From contig NZ_JAAGOX010000056.1 of NCBI RefSeq assembly GCF_010500245.1, positions 149,265 to 213,264 on the forward strand: a stretch of DNA of 64,000 bases, read 5' to 3'. The position numbers and the translations under genes are program-made. This stretch comes from Ruegeria sp. PrR005. Lineage in GTDB: Bacteria > Pseudomonadota > Alphaproteobacteria > Rhodobacterales > Rhodobacteraceae. This document shows positions 60,521 to 64,000 of the stretch, piece by piece; positions within the stretch are counted from its first letter, which is position 1, and every line of letters starts with the position of its first letter. The notes below the pieces were generated by a model that saw only the letters and a list, made by a program, of their open reading frames with translations, made no database searches and was not told where the DNA came from.

Positions 60521-61549
60521 ATGTCACCCGAACTGACCCTGATGCACCGGGAAGTGCGCGAAATCCCATCAGCCGTCGAACGGCTGCTGAGCCAGGGCGG
60601 CGAGGCGATCCGCACCGCCGCGGCGGCGGCCCGCGCTGCCGACCCGCGTTATTTCATCTCGGTCGCCCGCGGGTCTTCCGATCACGCCGCCTCCTACCTC
60701 AAATATGCCAGCGAGCTTGTGTTGCGCCGCCCGATGGCCTCGGTCGGTCCGTCGGTAAACTCGATCTACGGTGTGCAACTGGATGCGCGCGGTGCGGTCG
60801 GCATTTCCGTCTCGCAATCGGGCCAGAGCCCGGACATCGTGCGCTTGACCGAGGCGCTGCGCGCCAATGGCGCGCTGACCGTCGCCATCACCAATGACGC
60901 GGGCTCGCGCCTGGCCGGGGTGGCCGATGCCACGCTGCCGATCCATGCCGGGCCCGAGTTGAGCGTTGCGGCCACCAAGACCTTCGTCACCTCGCTGGTG
61001 GCGGGGCTGTGGTTCCTGGCCGAGATGCAGCAGGATGCCGATCTCGTCGCCGCCATTCATGCGCTGCCCGCACAGCTGGACGAGGCCTCGCGCTGCGACT
61101 GGTCGGCGGCGGCGATGGCCATGGACGGCCGCTCGCTCTTCACCATCGGTCGCGGCCCGTCCTGGGCGATCTCCAACGAAGCGGCGCTCAAGTTCAAGGA
61201 AACCTGCCTCATCCATGCCGAAAGCTACTCTTCGGCCGAAGTGCTCCATGGCCCGGTCTCGATCGTGGACAGCGACTTTCCCGTGATCGCCTTTGCCGCC
61301 CGGGACAAGGCAGAGGCAAGCGTTGCCGAAACCGCCGACGCGCTGGCGGCCAAGGGCGCCAGAGTATTCGCGGTGACCGACAAGACATCGCAGGCAATCA
61401 CATTGCCCCATGTGCGTACCGGTCACTGGCTCTGCGATCCGATCCCGGCCATTGTGTCCTTTTACGCGATGGTTGAAACAGTGGCTCTGGCGCGCGGGAT
61501 CAACCCCGACAAGCCCCGCCACCTCAACAAGGTGACCGAAACGGTATGA
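60521..61549 (+). CDS. SIS-domain glucosamine-6-phosphate deaminase (NagB-II type)
   Basis: 342 residues with two SIS domains resembling the isomerase half of GlmS: SVARGSSDHAASYLKYASE, ISVSQSGQSPDIV and the catalytic-side segment ALKFKETCLIHAESYSSAEVLHGP. Proteins of this type without the glutamine amidotransferase domain replace classical NagB, converting GlcN-6-P to fructose-6-P and ammonia. Gene order kinase-regulator-deaminase-deacetylase and the ATGA overlap with nagA support this over an AgaS-type isomerase. Confidence 0.88.
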   Translation: MSPELTLMHREVREIPSAVERLLSQGGEAIRTAAAAARAADPRYFISVARGSSDHAASYLKYASELVLRRPMASVGPSVNSIYGVQLDARGAVGISVSQSGQSPDIVRLTEALRANGALTVAITNDAGSRLAGVADATLPIHAGPELSVAATKTFVTSLVAGLWFLAEMQQDADLVAAIHALPAQLDEASRCDWSAAAMAMDGRSLFTIGRGPSWAISNEAALKFKETCLIHAESYSSAEVLHGPVSIVDSDFPVIAFAARDKAEASVAETADALAAKGARVFAVTDKTSQAITLPHVRTGHWLCDPIPAIVSFYAMVETVALARGINPDKPRHLNKVTETV

Positions 61550-62724
61550 GCAGCGCTGCCATCACATTCAGGAACGGCCGGATCTTCGACGGGACACAGC
61601 TTCTCGATGGGCACGCCGCCCGTTTCGAGGACGCGCAAATCGCCTTTCTCGGACCCCAGTCACAGGCCCCCCGCACCGGTCAGGACGTAGACCTTGGCGG
61701 CGACATCCTGTTTCCCGGTTACGTGGATCTTCAGGTCAACGGCGGTGACGGCATCCTGTTCAACGCCGATCCCTCGGTGGAGACGCTCCGCCGCATGGCC
61801 AAGGCGCATCGCAGCCTGGGCGTCACCGCGCTGCTGCCGACGCTCATCACCGATACGGCCGAGATCACCCGTGCCGCCATCGCCGCCGCCCGCGCGGCCA
61901 TCGCCGAGCGCGTGTCGGGAATCGTCGGCCTCCACCTCGAAGGGCCGCATCTGTCAGTTGCGCGCAAGGGGGCGCATGATGCCGCCCTGATCCGGCCGAT
62001 GGAAGCGCATGACATGCAGATGCTGCTCGAGGCCGCGCAGGCGCTTCCCGTTCTCAAGATCACCGTCGCGCCCGAGTCCGTCACCGAGGATCAGGTGGCC
62101 ACCCTCACCAAGGCCGGGGTTCTGGTCTCTCTGGGTCACAGCGACGCGGATTTCGAGACCTGCCAGCGGTACTTTGCGGCGGGCGCGCGCTGCGTCACGC
62201 ATCTCTTCAACGCCATGAGCCAGTTGGGCAACCGCGAGCCGGGCTTGGTCGGCGCCACCCTGGCCAACGGCGCCGTGTCGGCCGGCCTCATCGCCGACGC
62301 CGTCCACGTCCACCCCGCGACGATTCGTGCGGCCTGGCAGGCAAAAACAGGGCCGGGCCGGATCTTCCTTGTCAGCGACGCCATGGCCGTCGCTGGCTCC
62401 GACGCGGTCGAGTTCGAACTGGGCGGGCGCCTGATCCGGCGCCGGAACGGGATCCTGACGCTCGAGGACGGAACCCTCGCAGGGGCGGATTTGGATCTCA
62501 CCACAGCGGTGCGGACAATGGTGCAAAGCGTGGGCATACCGGTCGCGGACGCACTTCGGGCGGCCACACGCACCCCCGCAGACATGATCGGCCTTGGCTA
62601 TGGCTTCGGCCCGCTGTCTGGCGCCGTCCGGATAGCAAACGACCTCTCCCGCCTCGCACCGGTCGGATCTGGGCCAGCGCTCCGCGACGCTGGGGGTATC
62701 GAAGCAGATCGTTCCGCCTCATAG
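61546..62724 (+). CDS. nagA: N-acetylglucosamine-6-phosphate deacetylase
   Basis: 392 residues of the amidohydrolase superfamily. NagA motifs are LFPGYVDLQVNGGDG, HLEGPHL (metal-ligand Glu), SLGHSDADFET, THLFNAMSQ and the catalytic Asp in LVSDAMAV. It removes acetate from GlcNAc-6-P produced by the kinase and by MurQ, handing GlcN-6-P to the deaminase. The C-terminal 30 residues (after GPLSGAVRIANDLSRL) are less family-like than the rest, and the unusual DNA downstream begins just beyond. Length is nevertheless normal. Confidence 0.92.
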   Translation: MSSAAITFRNGRIFDGTQLLDGHAARFEDAQIAFLGPQSQAPRTGQDVDLGGDILFPGYVDLQVNGGDGILFNADPSVETLRRMAKAHRSLGVTALLPTLITDTAEITRAAIAAARAAIAERVSGIVGLHLEGPHLSVARKGAHDAALIRPMEAHDMQMLLEAAQALPVLKITVAPESVTEDQVATLTKAGVLVSLGHSDADFETCQRYFAAGARCVTHLFNAMSQLGNREPGLVGATLANGAVSAGLIADAVHVHPATIRAAWQAKTGPGRIFLVSDAMAVAGSDAVEFELGGRLIRRRNGILTLEDGTLAGADLDLTTAVRTMVQSVGIPVADALRAATRTPADMIGLGYGFGPLSGAVRIANDLSRLAPVGSGPALRDAGGIEADRSAS

Positions 62725-63605
62725 AGCTGGATATCCGCGGCACAAACAGTTCAACGTCTTACTTCGTCTCATCCACGACGCTCGCGGCGATAGCTGGAAG
62801 GCAGTACAGATCGAATTGAAGGGTAGCGCGTTGTCCGGCTCTAAGTATGATCGCATAGAGTTTATTACTGATACGCTGGTCGGCCTCATCGTCGCTCAGC
62901 GTGAGGCGTCAACCGAAGATGTCTATGTGACTGCGTTTCTCGGTGGTCATCATGATTTGAGGTGTACTTCCAAGGGGCTTGTTTCACTAAGTAAGAGGTA
63001 ATGGAAGAAGAACCGTCCACCCTTCGACCTTCCTTCCTCTCCATTCCCCTCTTTCCCATTACTTATCCCTATTCCCCCGGGTTCCACCGAACGCTTTCCC
63101 CTACTAACCCCTGTTCCCCGTCCACTTCCGGGAGGCAGTATGAGATTGGGCTGCCGACGCTCTCGGCGGGAGACCCGGTTTCGAGTGGTCGAAACGACAA
63201 GGTCTAGCACGAAGCCCGACCGGTACTTGGCAGGTGTGGAGACCTTTCCCCGTCACCGAACTGGGGCACCCGTCGGGGCACTTCAACCCGAACGGCATCC
63301 CGCGCGGGTCTTCGGTTCAAGGAGCGGAGAGAGATGGCTGGGGTGGTAGGAGACCGTCAAAGGCCAAGAAGCTCATGCGAAACCTCCCCCGACGTACCGA
63401 AACGGGGCACTACCCGGGGGCAAAAACGGAGAGGAAGGGTCCGACGGGTGCCTCCCGACAGGAACCCCACGGGGCTGTCCCGCGCGCCCCGGATCGCCAC
63501 CCCTACGACGAAGCCGACGACCACCCCGCGCGAGAGGACTCGGACGCGGTGGCAGGGGAAACCGCGCGGGCGGAGACGGGAGGGGCGGGTGACCGTCTCG
63601 CGGCC
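62725..63605. other. 881-bp gene-poor, atypical region
   Basis: No convincing gene is visible. An open frame in the +1 frame relative to nagA runs from 62636 to a TAA at 62999-63001 (121 codons, no ATG; TTG at 62816) and uses codons rare in the rest of the window (TTA, ATA, ACT), so it may be a gene remnant. From about 63015 to 63125 the plus strand is a pyrimidine-rich tract. The remainder to 63600 is G/C-rich and rich in GGGGCAC and ACCGAA words, unlike the flanking genes. I see no tRNA, intron or recognisable non-coding RNA. Confidence 0.45.
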
Positions 63606-63905
63606 TTATTCAGTTAACCAACGATAAAGTTCTCGGCTTCGCTCGACACTTCCGTCCCAGCCATCCTGTACGCCTGTGACAGCCGCGTTCCAAAGGGCAA
63701 GCAGATCACCCCAGGACGGCAGGTCAATGTCTCGAATATCTTCAAGCGTCGGAATCGCTGCCTTCGAGTACTCCCACGCCGCACCCGGTGCGGAGAGTGT
63801 CGCGGCCCACAACTCTTCACGGGAGGGCACAGTCATCGAGCAGACGGTTAGTTCTTCTTCCGAAGGTTCAAGGTCGGGATCAAACGCGCGCTTCAGGGAA
63901 TTCAT
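63606..63905 (-). CDS. Hypothetical small acidic protein
   Basis: 99 residues, with an acidic N-terminus (DPDLEPSEEELTV) and an amphipathic Trp-rich C-terminal half (LPSWGDLLALWNAAVTGVQDGW). The ATG at 63903-63905 follows AGGG at close range. I do not recognise a family. Its start lies only 19 bp from the presumed insertion-sequence end, so the promoter may be displaced by, or supplied from, the element. Low-confidence gene call. Confidence 0.4.
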   Translation of the reverse strand: MNSLKRAFDPDLEPSEEELTVCSMTVPSREELWAATLSAPGAAWEYSKAAIPTLEDIRDIDLPSWGDLLALWNAAVTGVQDGWDGSVERSRELYRWLTE

Positions 63906-63923
63906 GTCCCTGATAGTCTGGCA

Positions 63924-64000
63924 TGTTGATTTCCACCCAGAAGTGAGCCGGGTTTTTCATCGAGAAGTGAGCCACCTCTGTTTATGGATTTCGGGTTATG
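63924..64000 (+). mobile_element. Probable left end of an IS21-family insertion sequence
   Basis: TGTTGATTTCCACCC at 63924 looks like an IS21-type terminus. It is followed by two direct copies of AGAAGTGAGCC (63939-63949 and 63963-63973) 24 bp apart, as in the multiple terminal transposase-binding repeats of that family. The element continues beyond the window; a transposase start at the final ATG (63998) is possible but cannot be tested here. Confidence 0.55.

Noticed and set aside
63234..63617. 127-codon open frame in the atypical region
   Set aside because: Overlapping open frames of similar length exist in another frame of the same stretch; low-complexity Gly/Arg/Pro-rich sequence with no motif.
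1..64000. tRNA, rRNA, riboswitch or secretion-system genes
   Set aside because: Intergenic gaps were read on both strands and none showed a recognisable cloverleaf, rRNA segment or conserved riboswitch core.

Overview
The window looks like a chromosomal segment of a marine Rhodobacterales (roseobacter-type) alphaproteobacterium. This is inferred from the high-GC, densely packed operons with many ATGA/TGATG overlaps, the TRAP and multiple ABC importers, the NADPH-self-sufficient reductive dehalogenase architecture, and the carboxyspermidine route to polyamines. No rRNA, tRNA or CRISPR array is visible. Nearly every gene is catabolic or transport-related: it reads as a series of 'regulator + importer + degradative enzymes' modules for plankton-derived organic nitrogen and sugars.

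Layout. (1) 2-1984: 3' part of a reductive dehalogenase fused to a flavin/2Fe-2S reductase. (2) 8784-1988, minus strand: polyamine operon (arginine decarboxylase, carboxy(nor)spermidine synthase, carboxy(nor)spermidine decarboxylase, agmatinase) followed by an MmgE/PrpD protein. (3) 8939-17127: GntR regulator diverging from a hydroxyproline catabolic operon covering both 4-hydroxyproline (epimerase, D-amino acid dehydrogenase, DapA-like deaminase, semialdehyde dehydrogenase) and 3-hydroxyproline (aconitase-X type dehydratase, proline-racemase-family dehydratase). (4) 17285-23235: six-gene ABC importer of the GlpVSTPQU type, probably feeding module 3 or importing glycerol. (5) 23283-24840: BlaI/M56-peptidase pair. 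(6) 24987-34079: an oxygenase/demethylase cluster (flavin monooxygenase, two Rieske oxygenases, RidA, DUF1028, LysR, trimethylamine-dehydrogenase-like protein, M20 hydrolase) that looks like a pathway for an N-methylated nitrogen compound. (7) 38808-34086, minus strand: LysR, DUF1445 and a TRAP transporter. (8) 38866-42079: an orphan radical SAM protein with an N-terminal SPASM-like domain and a divergent membrane protein. (9) 42638-52631: IclR regulator, a fused HyuA-HyuB hydantoinase/5-oxoprolinase broken by an amber codon next to a 90-bp tandem duplication, and a peptide-type ABC importer. (10) 52694-62724: a MurNAc/GlcNAc utilisation locus: MurQ-like etherase, sugar ABC importer and Gfo/Idh/MocA oxidoreductase on one strand; kinase, GntR regulator, SIS-family deaminase and NagA on the other. 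(11) 62725-64000: atypical, gene-poor DNA ending in what looks like the left end of an IS21-family element.

The modules converge on central metabolites: hydroxyprolines to 2-oxoglutarate or proline, amino sugars to fructose-6-phosphate, arginine to spermidine. Several regulatory sites can be read directly: a 16-bp palindrome in the GntR/hydroxyproline divergent region, a LysR T-N11-A box before the dehydrogenase gene, overlapping GGAAC/GTTCC inverted repeats across the iclR start codon, and a pair of nearly identical 18-bp boxes in opposite orientation between murQ and the kinase gene. Stem-loops follow three of the ABC substrate-binding-protein or upstream genes, as expected for operons that express the binding protein differently from the permeases.
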